Shown piece by piece: positions 10,592 through 20,110 of a stretch of 64,000 nucleotides of DNA (positions are counted from its first letter, which is position 1; each line of letters opens with the position of its first letter). The translations under genes were made by a program, and so were the position numbers. Source of the stretch: Saccopteryx bilineata (Eukaryota > Chordata > Mammalia > Chiroptera > Emballonuridae); contig NC_089493.1 of NCBI RefSeq assembly GCF_036850765.1, positions 9,549,632 to 9,613,631 on the forward strand. The letters are read 5' to 3'. The notes beneath the pieces are model-generated. The model was given only the letters and a program-made list of their open reading frames with translations, did not search any database and had not been told where the DNA came from.

Positions 10592-10869
10592 CCCACTGCG
10601 GGCACGCAGGTGACTTTCCTCTCCAGCCTTCCATCAGCCCCGGGCTCCTCCTGAGGACTCTGGGGACACTGGAAACGGGCAGGCCCCACGGCAGGGCTGC
10701 CCAGTGTAAATACTGTATCCATGCTCCCTGCACAGAACTACTTTTTATACCGTGTGGTCTTCGTCTATTTATACTAAATGTGTACTCTGTGTGACCGGGG
10801 AATCATGTATAGAATTTTCATATGCTCTGTATATAGACGCGCGGTGTGTGCGGTTCCACAGGTGACAGG
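10592..10869 (+). other. SYNE3: SYNE3 3' UTR (minimum extent)
   Basis: Sequence after the stop codon, AT-rich in its second half (tatttatactaaatgtgtac, catgtatagaattttcatat), typical of a mammalian 3' UTR. There is no canonical AATAAA within it. The first AATAAA on this strand after the stop is at 16248-16253; a better-looking site is at 18549. The true transcript end is therefore unresolved. Confidence 0.6.
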
Positions 10870-10871
10870 TA

Positions 10872-10948
10872 CACTGCTCACAAAAATTAGGGGATGTTTT
10901 ATAGCTTCATATTCATTTTGAAATCTCCCCTAACTTTTGTGAGCAGTA
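10872..10948. mobile_element. 77-bp mariner-type miniature element (TA-flanked)
   Basis: Terminal inverted repeats CTGCTCACAAAAATTAGGGG and, on the other strand, CTGCTCACAAAAGTTAGGGG, flanked by TA on both sides (10870-10871 and 10949-10950). TA duplication plus inverted repeats is the Tc1/mariner hallmark. The right-hand 45 bases (cttcatattcattttgaaat onwards) match the right end of the longer element at 24641-24884, so this is an internally deleted relative. No coding capacity. Confidence 0.85.
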
Positions 10949-11383
10949 TATTTGTGGCTGGGGAGAAGTTGTGACATTTTTGCCTCGGTCTGCAGTCAGC
11001 CCTGGTGACTGTAATGTGTCACTTGGATGGTGACCTCTTATCCAGCAGCTACCCCCCAACCCGCTGTGACTGGAAAGCCCTCGTGGCTGTCACACAGATG
11101 GGCACCCGAGCCCCCCCCCCCCCAGTGCCCAGGGACTCCTGTGTTTGCGCGATGAGAACGAACGTGCTTGTCTGGTCTTAGAGACAGCCAATTAGGCGCT
11201 AGGGGTCAGAGGCAGAATGGGGGTGGTCAGTGGCAGGCCCAGTGACAAGTGATTTGGTGACATCAAGGGAAGGAAAGAACTACAAAGAGCAGACCCAGGA
11301 AGAACTAGAAGGCACAGCAGAATGGGGGCGCCCTGATGGCCCGGACCGGCGACGAGTGTCGGTGGCCACGCAGTGCGCCTTCA
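10949..11383. other. Non-genic sequence downstream of SYNE3 stop
   Basis: Possibly still SYNE3 3' UTR. Contains a C14 run near 11110 (gagcccc...). No feature recognised besides the left flank of the 19-bp array. Confidence 0.5.
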
Positions 11384-12185
11384 GGAAGTGGTTAGAGCGT
11401 GCCCCAGTGTTTAGAGCGTGCCCCCGTGGTTAGAGCATGCCCCGGTGGTTAGAGCGTGCCCCAGTGGCTAGAGCGTGCCCCAGTGGCTAGAGCGTGCCCC
11501 GGTGGCTAGAGCGTGCCCCAGTGGCTAGAGCATATCCCAGTGGTTAGAGCGTGCCCCAGTGGTTAGAGCGTGCCCCAGTGGCTAGAGCGTGCCCCGGTGG
11601 CTAGAGCGTGCCCCAGTGGCTAGAGCGTGCCCCGGTGGTTAGAGCGTGCCCCGGTGGTTAGAGCGTGCCCCAGTGGTTAGAGCGTGCCCCAGTGGCTAGA
11701 GCATATCCCAGTGGTTAGAGCGTGCCCCAGTGGTTAGAGCGTGCCCCAGTGGTTAGAGCGTGCCCCGGTGGTTAGAGCGTGCCCCAGTGGTTAGAGCGTG
11801 CCCCAGTGTTTAGAGCGTGCCCCCGTGGTTAGAGCGTGCCCCGGTGGCTAGAGCGTGCCCCAGTGGCTAGAGCATATCCCAGTGGCTAGAGCGTGCCCCA
11901 GTGGTTAGAGCATGCCCCAGTGGTTAGAGCATGCCCCAGTGGTTAGAGCATGCCCCAGTGGCTAGAGCGTGCCCCAGTGGTTAGAGCGTGCCCCAGTGGT
12001 TAGAGCGTGCCCCAGTGGCTAGAGCGTGCCCCGGTGGCTAGAGCGTGTCCCAGTGGCTAGAGCGTGCCCCAGTGGTTAGAGCGTGCCCCAGTGGCTAGAG
12101 CGTGCCCCGGTGGCTAGAGCGTGCCCAAGTGGCTAGAGCGTGCCCCCGTGGCTAGAGCGTGCCCCAGTGGTTAGAGCGTGCCCCA
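11384..12185. repeat. 19-bp minisatellite, about 42 copies
   Basis: Head-to-tail copies of CAGTGGTTAGAGCGTGCCC. Variants are at few positions: CAGTGG/CGGTGG/CCGTGG, GGTTA/GGCTA, GCGTGCC/GCATGCC, and a rarer GCATATCC form. The period stays at 19 throughout, so frames do not stay open. The unit resembles the D-arm of a tRNA (AGTGGTTAGAGC) and hence tRNA-derived SINE heads. No complete SINE is visible next to it. Confidence 0.95.
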
Positions 12186-13214
12186 TGTGTTCTGTTCAGG
12201 GAGAAAGTCGAGTTCTCCACGGAGCGAGGGGAGCACGCTCTGTGTAGCCACCACCTGACGGTACTGGAGAAGGTGTGCTATCCCATCACTCTCAGGCTGT
12301 TTGTCATTGTCTCTGATTTAAATTGAAGGGACAGAGGGGAGCCCCGGGCACTGTAGGGCAGAGGGATCAGGGGTCCAAGACAGAGACGAGAGATCAGCCT
12401 TGGAGCTCAGTCCATCTGAAGGGCTCTCCCTCCCACTCCCGGCCAGTCCTCTGGACCAAGAATGTCCCCCATGTGTCCCCACCCCCACCCCCGAGGGAGC
12501 CAGGTTCCAGGTGCTCCAGACCAGGCCCTCTCCGTCCAGGGCGAGGCAGTTGGGCTCCATGCGCCACGTGGGAAGGGACCAGGCTGACTCTGTGCTGGGC
12601 CCTGAGGCCAGAACATGCCCCCTTCCTCCCTAGGGGATTCTGGAGTTGTGCCCAAGTGCTTTATAACTCCATCATGTTCTCCCTAAATCAACACTAGGTT
12701 TTCCTTTTTAAAAAATGCTTAGCGCCCACTCTTTACACACCAGTTTTGTCTGTTCAGTCACAAACAGACCAAGAGGCCTTTGGAACCATCAAGTGTTACA
12801 GACCCAGGAAGGCCCTTTAAGCAGAGAGGACCTGAGGACCCCAGAAGCCCCTGACCCCAGCACTACGCTCCCCCCCCCCACCAACCCCTCCCTTTCTGGC
12901 GCAGGCGCAGTCAGCATAGCTCTCACCGCTGCGCTGGGACTCGGGCCTCCCGGAACCGATGGGAACTAGACGTTCATGGCGCAGGGAAATGGTGTTGCTA
13001 AGGAAAGCGCTTGGCGCTGACTCAGAAAGCACGATTTTTTCCAGACACTTAGAAGCTGAGCCTCAAGGCCATACCCCCAGATGACCGCTCTACTGGAAAG
13101 TCAGGGACGGCGTGCCCCAAGACCTCAGGCCCGGGCACTCAAGCCCAGATGCTTGGGTTGTGTGGGTCCCGTCCCCGAAGGACCGAGCTGTGGCAGGGAC
13201 ATTCAAATGTCTCC

Positions 13215-13292
13215 ATGCCTACTCCTCCACTTTATAGGTGAGAAGGATGAGGCCCAGAGAGGGGAAGTCAAGTCCCCATGGGCACACATCGA
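13215..13292 (-). mobile_element. MIR SINE remnant
   Basis: Reverse MIR core only: tccactttataggtgagaag, gatgaggcccagagagggga, agtcaagtccccatgggcac. Confidence 0.5.
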
Positions 13293-13312
13293 GGAGGCAA
13301 TGTCAACCACTG

Positions 13313-13326
13313 CCGCTAGAGGGAGC
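13313..13326 (+). promoter_or_regulatory. CTCF-core-like motif
   Basis: CCGCTAGAGGGAGC fits the CTCF core pattern CC(R)C(Y)AG(R)GGG(M)(R)C at every position. About 2.7 kb downstream of the SYNE3 stop. Judged by eye only. Confidence 0.4.
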
Positions 13327-13797
13327 CCTGCTCACTGTAGCACATGGCGGGATCTCCCCGCCCACGCCACCATGTCCGCAACTTCAAAAGCTAAAGCCAC
13401 TTAACATGAATTGGGGGAGAGACACACCGCAGTGTGTGGGCTGGTGGGTGGGAATGTTTGTATATTTTTTTAAACTTTGATAATGATGCCATGGAGACCG
13501 CTTGTTTTCATAACTTTTTTTAAAAAAGAGAGAACCGATATTTTCATGACTTTCATATAAATGCCATTGTGATACGCTTTGTCAACCCAGTTCCCGGTGC
13601 TTTTCAAGTGTAATCTCCTTTGTGTCAAGTGCGGGCAGACAACTATGATCTTTATAACTTTCTAGCTTCCCCAACAGGAGCCGCGGAGAGCTGTAACGTG
13701 CCCTTCGAGAGAGGTGCACGCTGGGGCCCGGGTGTTTGTTTCTTCTGTCCCCAGGGTGTGCGGAATGGGAAGAAAGCTGAACATCACGGCTCGGCCG

Positions 13798-13798
<1 letters not shown>

Positions 13799-13846
<48 letters not shown>
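13799..13846. repeat. (TG)24 microsatellite
   Basis: An uninterrupted run of 24 TG units directly abutting a GA/purine tract. Confidence 0.98.
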
Positions 13847-13880
<34 letters not shown>

Positions 13881-14033
13881 AGAGAGATAAAGAGGGAGGG
13901 GAGAGAGGAGAGAGAAGGAGAGGGAGAAGGAAAGAGGGGTAGAAGATAGAGAAGGAAGAAAAGGAAGAAGAGGAGGAGGAAAAGGAGGAGGAGGAAAAGG
14001 AGGGGAAGGAGGAGGCGAGGTGGGAGAAAAGCA
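13847..14033. repeat. Purine tract: (AG)n then GGA/GAA-rich
   Basis: The + strand is almost only A and G for about 185 bases: AG repeats to about 13877, then mixed GGAGG and AAGGAAG blocks, with a handful of T and C. It follows the TG run without a gap. Confidence 0.95.
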
Positions 14034-17000
14034 CGAGTGAGCTGGTCGAAGTTGCCGGTCGCTTGGCCGTCTCCCACCCCCCTTCCCGGTCCTCTTAGCC
14101 AGCTCTGTGAGCGCAGAAAGACACATGTGGAATCTGGAGGGTGTTTATCAAGAAAAGATGGGAGGTGTGGGCAGCAGCTGAGGCTAGGAGACCCCGGGGA
14201 ATCAGACGCAGGGGCCAGAGGGAGCGATGACATCAGAAACAGTGCCTTCCCCTTGGTGCCGTGGCTGCCTGGCCCTCGCACACTCCACGAGCCATGTTTG
14301 ACTGAATTCCCTTACCCTTGGGGTTTGCTGTTACTGCACTCCGTTTCTGAGATGAGACAGCTGCTGCTGAAGGATACGAAGACGCATGGCCCTGCAGAAG
14401 TGGGCTTTGAGCCCAGGTTTGTCTGTCCCCGGAGCCCCTGCTGGGAGGAGGCGTGCGCCAGGTCGTCCTGGGTTCTCCAGGGTGGAGCCTCTGCAGACCC
14501 CAGGGATGTGTGTCACAGACCAGCACCTCCGTTCCTCTGCTCGGTGGGGACGGGACAGCGAGGCTTCCCTCGGTCAGCCTCCCTGCTGGACCGGCCCTCT
14601 GCTCTGGGGAGAGTCATTGCCCGTAGTAGCGCCGTACACCAGCCACTGCTCACGCTCAGTGGAAGGTGAGCACCCCTCCCTCCTCCTCCTAGGACGTGGC
14701 TGCTGTCACGGTAACCAGCGCCTGCCTAGGGAACTGCAGGCCACCCCCAGCAGTGAGTGTGTTTGCCGACACCCTGCTTCCCTCCTGGGAAACGGGTCCT
14801 GGGTCCTGGGCCCCCTTCCATCTCTCAGGGCCCCTCTGCCTGGGGCTGCTGGCTGGAGCTCCCAGCAGGGAGCCGGGGGGGTGGGGATGCCTGCACCAGG
14901 CAGGGTGCTTGCTGGCTGGCCAAGGCCCCTGGTGTACTGCTGCTGGCCACACACCGGGCACAAGCCCTCAAACGCTGCACGCTTATTGTTATTTTTATTA
15001 CTGGCACACTTAGTAACCCACAGTCACGGTTCGTGGTAAAAATCGGTGGCTGGAAATATCAACCTGAGAACCCGCAGTGTCTGTTCCAGCAATCCATCTG
15101 GCCATGAGTTAACATGAGCTCTTGCCTGTCTCCACCCCTTGCCTGCTCTGCTCCCCAGAGCCGGGGAGGTGAGGGACCCCAGGGAGGCTGTGCCTGAGGT
15201 CTCTGCCTGCTCTGTGAACCCTGAGACGGCCACCTGTGGCTTCCTCTGCAGCATGTCATCTCCCCGGCGGCAGCCCAGTGACCTCGAGCTGGCCTCTGTG
15301 TCCCTAGCCCAGTCAGTCATGCCCTAATTTCCACTCTCACAAGAACTCAGCTAAGACAGTGGGGGCTCCCCTCGCTCCCCTCACCCCAGCCTGGTTGTCA
15401 CCAGTCGGGTCAGCAACCTAAGAGAGGTGGTGAGGCCGTGAGCAGGGGCCCAGCAGGAATTGAGTGAACATCCACGTCCCCTGCTGAGTCCGTGGCAGAC
15501 ATCACTAGCTGATCACCGAGCTCTTCCCCTCCCCCTTGCCAGCCTGAATGGACCTCACAGTCTTTGCCAAACCCACGCCAGGCCGCTGCCGCCATGCACC
15601 TTGGGCACCTGAGAAAACCCTGTTTGATACCCTGTACCCAGTACCATGCCCATCAGAAAACTCTCAATTCTGGCCTCCTCCTTGTTTAAAAAAAGTCGTT
15701 GTTTTTAAATTAGGATGTTCTTAATCAAAAAATGACTTTCCTTAGTCTAGTACCTTTGGGGTGAGACGAGCCAACCCCAAAGGCTGGCGTTAGGGTGAAT
15801 TACCTGCTATGACTTACTTGTAGGGGAAGCGAAATGGAGGAGGAAAAACTAAATGACCAGCTGTTTCAGGCTGTCAGAGTGGGGAGGGCTCCTATAGACT
15901 GTTCTGTTCCAACATGGGCCCATTTTACAGGTGAGAAAACTGAGGTCCCAACAGCTCCTGTTCACCCAGGGAATCCAGGGAGTCAGGTCCAGAAGTGGGG
16001 TGCATCTCTGCACCTGTCCGGTGCCGGTTACGCAGCTCAGTGCTGGACAGGATGGGGAGGGAGCTTTGCTAATAGTGGGGTGAGGTCCCCGCAACCATCC
16101 CCCAAACTGTGGGCAAAGGGGGAAATCAGTCCTGGAGCCTCCTGTGCTCCTTGAAATGCTCGATGTTTTGGGAAGATGGTGGGGCGCTCCTGTCTGGAAA
16201 GGAAATTCCTAGATCCAGCTCCCCCACCCCATTCCAACTGGGACTTAAATAAATGAGGCGCTTTGAGAAGCCTGGAGCTGAGCCCTTGCATCTTCTCCCC
16301 AGCTCAGGGGTGCCAGGGCCCCGGTTTCTACAGCTCTTTCCCCTTTTCCTCATGCTCACCCTCATGGCCCAAGATGCTTGCTCTGCCTCCGATTTTTCAT
16401 CTGGGTTCCAGGTAGGAAGCAGGGGGTGAACCAGCTGATTCTGTAGGAGCTTTCCTGGAGGTCCCCCCCCCCCAGACTTCTATGTTATCTTGTCGCCCAG
16501 GACTGTGTCCCATGGGTCCCCACATCAGCATGGAGTCTGGGAACACGGCACCCCAACAACATAGGGTTCTGTTAGTAAGAAAGAGGGGTAGACTGGATTG
16601 GGGTGGCCCTTGGGTGTCTGCCTCAGTCATCCTGACACTCTGTGTCCTGGTCTCACGCTCGATCAGCAGAACTTGGCATTCACGGTTGAAGTGTGAGAAC
16701 AGCCTTCTGCCACCGCCCGCCACCTGCCTCGCCCGGGGTCCGTCCCCGAGTCCTGCGCATCCCTTCCCCTGGCCGAGGTATTGCAGACGTTCCTTCCCCA
16801 CTCCGGACACCTCCGGGCCTACCTGCTTGGCACTGGGATTCAGCCCAGGGAATTCCTATTTGGTTTAACTTCTTCTAGAACATGAGGAACTTCTGGGTGC
16901 AAATCCTGGGGAAAGAGGCCCTCAGCTTTCCCAGGCTGCCCTGCTCTGTCTCACAGACCACTGAGGGCTTGAAAGCAAAAGCTGGAGGGCACCCCCGCGG

Positions 17001-17334
17001 GAGGCTCCCTCTCGTCATCTGGTTGGCAGAGCCCACGGGGACTCCAGCAGAGGCCCAGATGCCAAGGGCTTACGGCAGCCACCATTTCTGCCTCAGTTCC
17101 AATTACAAGAGAAGTGCCTTCTGTCTGTCAAAGTAAGAAGAAGGGCACCACCTGGGTGATGGGCCCGGGGGTGGAGGCTGGTGCTTACCTTCCCCTGGAG
17201 AGCAGAGACAGGCCACCTCTTGCGGGGCAGATGGAGGCCACAGCAGGCTTCATGATGTCACTGCCTGTAAAGCAGCTCTGATTTCTTCCACTGGAGGAAC
17301 AAAAGAGGCATTTTCTCTCCAGAGGCAGTGGCAT
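14034..17334. other. Intergenic, mostly unique
   Basis: Contains MIR remnants near 14335-14420 and 15895-15990 and an AATAAA at 16248. The AT-richer segment at about 14980-15110 could be conserved non-coding DNA. Long open frames at 14037-14669 and 14386-15039 overlap each other and antisense frames, and show no splice sites or recognisable protein, so I do not call them genes. Confidence 0.55.
15895..15992 (-). mobile_element. MIR SINE remnant
   Basis: Reverse MIR core: aacatgggcccattttacag followed by gtgagaaaactgaggtccca. Confidence 0.5.
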
Positions 17335-17368
17335 GGAAGTTTTATCGGCAAGGAAGTTTTATCGGCAA
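17335..17368. repeat. Short direct duplication
   Basis: GAAGTTTTATCGGCAAG occurs twice back to back immediately before a GT run, a small recent tandem duplication. Confidence 0.9.
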
Positions 17369-17389
17369 GGAAGAAGTGGACAGAGGAAG

Positions 17390-17421
<32 letters not shown>

Positions 17422-17438
17422 ATGTGCGTGTGCGCATG
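17390..17438. repeat. (GT)n microsatellite
   Basis: About 15 clean GT units followed by a CATGTGCGTGTGCGC tail. Confidence 0.95.
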
Positions 17439-17931
17439 CTGTATGCACAGTTCCACCTAGAAGCACAGATGGGCAGCACTGTGGCTTCCAGACAAGAGAT
17501 ACCACCCGCCCCATGGTCTCTGGGAGCCTCAGATGACCACGCTGGGCCCAGGGTGTTTCCCCTGACCCCGGCGTGTTATGCCTCAGATGGGATGGACCCC
17601 TGGGATCTCTGCCTCTGGACACCCCCTCGGGCTGGTCTGGAACTGACGCTTTCTCTTTTTCTTGTATTGCATATAACCTGCTCGTGAGCGAGAACTCGGC
17701 TCCCACACCTGCCCCTGTCTCTCTTGCTCTGTCTGTGCATCTTTGTGTTCTAGACACCAGTAATGTCCATCAAATGTGTCGAGCACCTAAGGTACCAGAA
17801 GCAGGAAAAGTATCAGGTGTCCAGGATCAGCTTTGGAGGAATGAGTACTTTTCATTTCAAGCCCCAAGCCTAGCTCTAGCTCACATGGCTGCACTGCTCT
17901 GGTTAATGAGCCAGGCCGTGGCGTGGTACGA
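17439..17931. other. Intergenic unique sequence
   Basis: No repeat or gene recognised between two GT-type microsatellites. Confidence 0.5.
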
Positions 17932-18112
17932 TGTGCATGCGTGCGCGTGTGTGTGCATGTGTGTGTGCGTGTGTGCATGTGTGTGCGTGTGTGTGCATGT
18001 GTGCACGCGTGTGTGTGCATGTGTGCGCGCGTGTGTGCATGTGTGCGCGTGTGCATGCGTGTGCATGTGTGTGCATGCGTGTGCACGTGTGTGTGCGTGT
18101 GTGTGTGTGTGT
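17932..18112. repeat. Compound GTGTGCAT/GT microsatellite
   Basis: About 180 bases of alternating purine-pyrimidine sequence (GTGTGTGCATGTGTGCGCGT and similar). Open Cys/Val and His/Thr frames on the two strands are simple-repeat artefacts. Forms the first of two related blocks; the second is at 18754-18796. Confidence 0.97.
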
Positions 18113-18743
18113 AGACGCTGGGTAAGTGCGTTTTGGCGTCAAAAGCAAATTACCTTCAGTGTTTCAAATGTTCTGTTATGTAAACAGTATGCACAAGGAC
18201 CATATCCACTCCCATTCTCCTCTCTGTGACTGGAAAACATGCATTTGCAGTAAATTAAGCTTTCTGGGAGGACAAGCAGGGTCGCAGCCACACAGCTGTC
18301 CGGGGCACGTGCGTGCCATCTTGGTTCACATCAAGCCCAGCGCCCAGAGCCCCCCGTGCCCGGGAGGGGTGTGCTGCCCTTGCAGCTGCTCAGGGCTGCG
18401 TCCCGATGTGACGTCGCACGTTCCTGCCCCGCCCTGTGGTCTGAATGGAAAGGGACGGTGTTCGCAACATGCCTTGATGTTTCTGTTGAAGCTTCATGTT
18501 CTGTTTTTGTTTTGTTTTTTTTTAAATGTATCTGCTTTACATTTGGAAATAAAAATCTCTATTTTGGGCTATGAAAGATTGTGTGACTTGGAAATTCTTT
18601 TTCTGAAGTAAAGAAAGGAGTTTGTCCAAAGAGGTTACGAGGACAAGGATGACATGTGACGGAGGCCGGCGGGTCTTTAAATTCCGGCTTCCGAGGCAGA
18701 GACAGCGCCCGGTTTACGCGAAGGCTGAACTCAAGTCAACAGG
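18113..18743. other. Intergenic unique sequence with poly(A)-signal candidate
   Basis: Apart from the AATAAA candidate at 18549, no gene or interspersed repeat is recognised. The T-rich stretch near 18500-18530 precedes the signal. Confidence 0.5.
18549..18554 (+). terminator. Candidate poly(A) signal AATAAA
   Basis: AATAAA within tttggaaataaaaatctcta, preceded by TGTTTTTGTTTTG and TGTA-type elements and followed by a T/G-rich stretch (ctattttgggctatgaaaga, ttgtgtgacttgg). It resembles a real cleavage site on the + strand, but would require an unusually long (about 8-kb) SYNE3 3' UTR or a separate non-coding transcript. Confidence 0.3.
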
Positions 18744-18831
18744 CATGGTACAGTGTGCATGCGTGTGCGTGTGCATGCGTGTGCGTGTGTGTGTGTTACG
18801 CTGGGTAAGCGCGTTTTGGCATCAAAAGCCA
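18744..18831. repeat. Second copy of the microsatellite-containing duplicate
   Basis: GGTACAGTGTGCATGCGTG, a short GT-rich run, then ACGCTGGGTAAGCGCGTTTT and GGCATCAAAAGC. The same left and right flanks bracket the longer microsatellite at 17925-18146 (ACGCTGGGTAAGTGCGTTTT, GGCGTCAAAAGC). Unique flanks shared on both sides show duplication of a unit rather than independent microsatellites. Confidence 0.85.
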
Positions 18832-19142
18832 AAGTCAAAGGCCCAGCATAAACATCAGTGCCACACGGGACGCGTCTTCCACAACATTGTCAGCCTCCCC
18901 GAGACCTCCTGGGTCGCAGTCGTGAGGGTGGAGGGCAGGCCAAGTGGATTTTGAAAATTCCAAATGTGCTCTGAGTAGAAAGAGATGGCCCGAGCAGATC
19001 CAGGCCCCAGGCAGATAACAGTGGCCCTTCGGGCCTGCACTTCCACCCCCTGGATCAAAGCCCCGCTGGGATGGTTGGTTTGACTAACAATTCCTAGGTT
19101 CCGATATCTGGCTTCCCGGCCCACAGTACACTGATGCTGCAG
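18832..19142. other. Intergenic unique sequence
   Basis: Left flank of the 51-bp array. Nothing recognised. Confidence 0.5.
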
Positions 19143-20110
19143 ACAGAGGGGACAGGACTAGATTCAGGGGACGTGGGCGATGCTGTACCCATGACAGAGG
19201 GGACACGACTAGATTCAGGGGACGTGGGCGATGCTGTACCCATGACAGAGGGGACACGACTAGATTCAGGGGACGTGGGCGATGCTGTACCCATGACAGA
19301 GGGGACAGGACTAGATTCAGGGGACATGGGCGATGCTGTACCCATGACAGAGGGGACACGACTAGATTCAGGGGACGTGGGCGATGCTGTACCCATGACA
19401 GAGGGGACAGGACTAGGTTCAGGGGACGTGGGCGATGCTGTACCCATGACAGAGGGGACACGACTAGATTCAGGGGACGTGGGCGATGCTGTACCCATGA
19501 CAGAGGGGACAGGACTAGATTCAGGGGCCGTGGGCGACGCTGTACCCATGACAGAGGGGACAGGACTAGGTTCAGGGGACGTGGGCGACGCTGTACCCAT
19601 GACAGAGGGGACAGGACTAGGTTCAGGGGACGTGGGCGATGCTGTACCCATGACAGAGGGGACACGACTAGGTTCAGGGGCCGTGGGCGATGCTGTACCC
19701 ATGACAGAGGGGACAGGACTAGATTCAGGGGACGTGGGCGATGCTGTACCCATGACAGAGGGGACAGGACTAGATTCAGGGGACGTGGGCGACGCTGTAC
19801 CCATGACAGAGGGGACAGGACTAGATTCAGGGGACGTGGGCGATGCTGTACCCATGACAGAGGGGACAGGACTAGATTCAGGGGACGTGGGCGATGCTGT
19901 ACCCATGACAGAGGGGACAGGACTAGATTCAGGGGACGTGGGCGATGCTGTACCCATGACAGAGGGACACGACTAGATTCAGGGGACGTGGACAATGCTG
20001 TACCCATGACAGAGGGGACAGGACTAGATTCAGGGGACGTGGACAATGCTGTACCCATGACAGAGGGGACACGACTAGATTCAGGGGACGTGGGCGACGC
20101 TGTACCCATG
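19143..20110. repeat. 51-bp minisatellite, 19 copies
   Basis: Exactly 19 units of 51 bp less one base (968 bp). Each unit runs ACAGAGGGGACAGGACTAGA, TTCAGGGGACGTGGGCGATG, CTGTACCCATG. Variable sites: GGACAGG/GGACACG, AGATTC/AGGTTC, GACGTG/GCCGTG/GACATG, GATGCT/GACGCT, and GACAATGCT in two late units. Unit 17 (from 19959) lacks one G. Since 51 is divisible by three, frames stay open on both strands (+ repeats TEGTGLDSGDVGDAVPM). Most differences between units change the encoded residue, so there is no sign of selection on a protein. Confidence 0.97.

Larger units (their letters stand above)
1..10869 (+). other. SYNE3: SYNE3 (nesprin-3) gene, 3' portion
   Basis: This is the 3' end of the gene for nesprin-3, the KASH protein of the outer nuclear membrane that links SUN1/SUN2 to the cytoskeleton, notably through plectin and intermediate filaments. 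The gene enters from the left edge already in an intron. Three coding exons (681-830, 1872-1910, 10391-10591) are all phase 0 at their junctions and join into 129 codons ending in the KASH tail. The large N-terminal spectrin-repeat part lies upstream of the window. The identification rests on the KASH peptide and on the linker exon, which matches human nesprin-3 as I remember it. SYNE1 and SYNE2 are excluded because their tails have an extra residue before GPPP. The 3' boundary given here is the last base before a transposon and is only a minimum. Confidence 0.93.
12186..13798. other. Intergenic, mostly unique
   Basis: GC-rich unique sequence with a MIR remnant at about 13215-13290 and a CTCF-like motif at 13313. 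The run of T and A near 13465-13560 is unremarkable. Open frames here are short, overlap on both strands and lack coding character. Confidence 0.6.

Noticed and set aside
11531..11880. Alpha-satellite relationship from the 171-bp period
   Set aside because: 171 here is 9 x 19 of an unrelated unit; no alpha-satellite sequence.
11384..12185. CRISPR-like array
   Set aside because: No spacers; contiguous 19-bp tandem units in a mammalian genome.
14037..15039. Open frames of 210 and 217 codons
   Set aside because: Overlap in two phases and on the opposite strand, low-information GC-rich composition, no splice sites or recognised domain, MIR inside.
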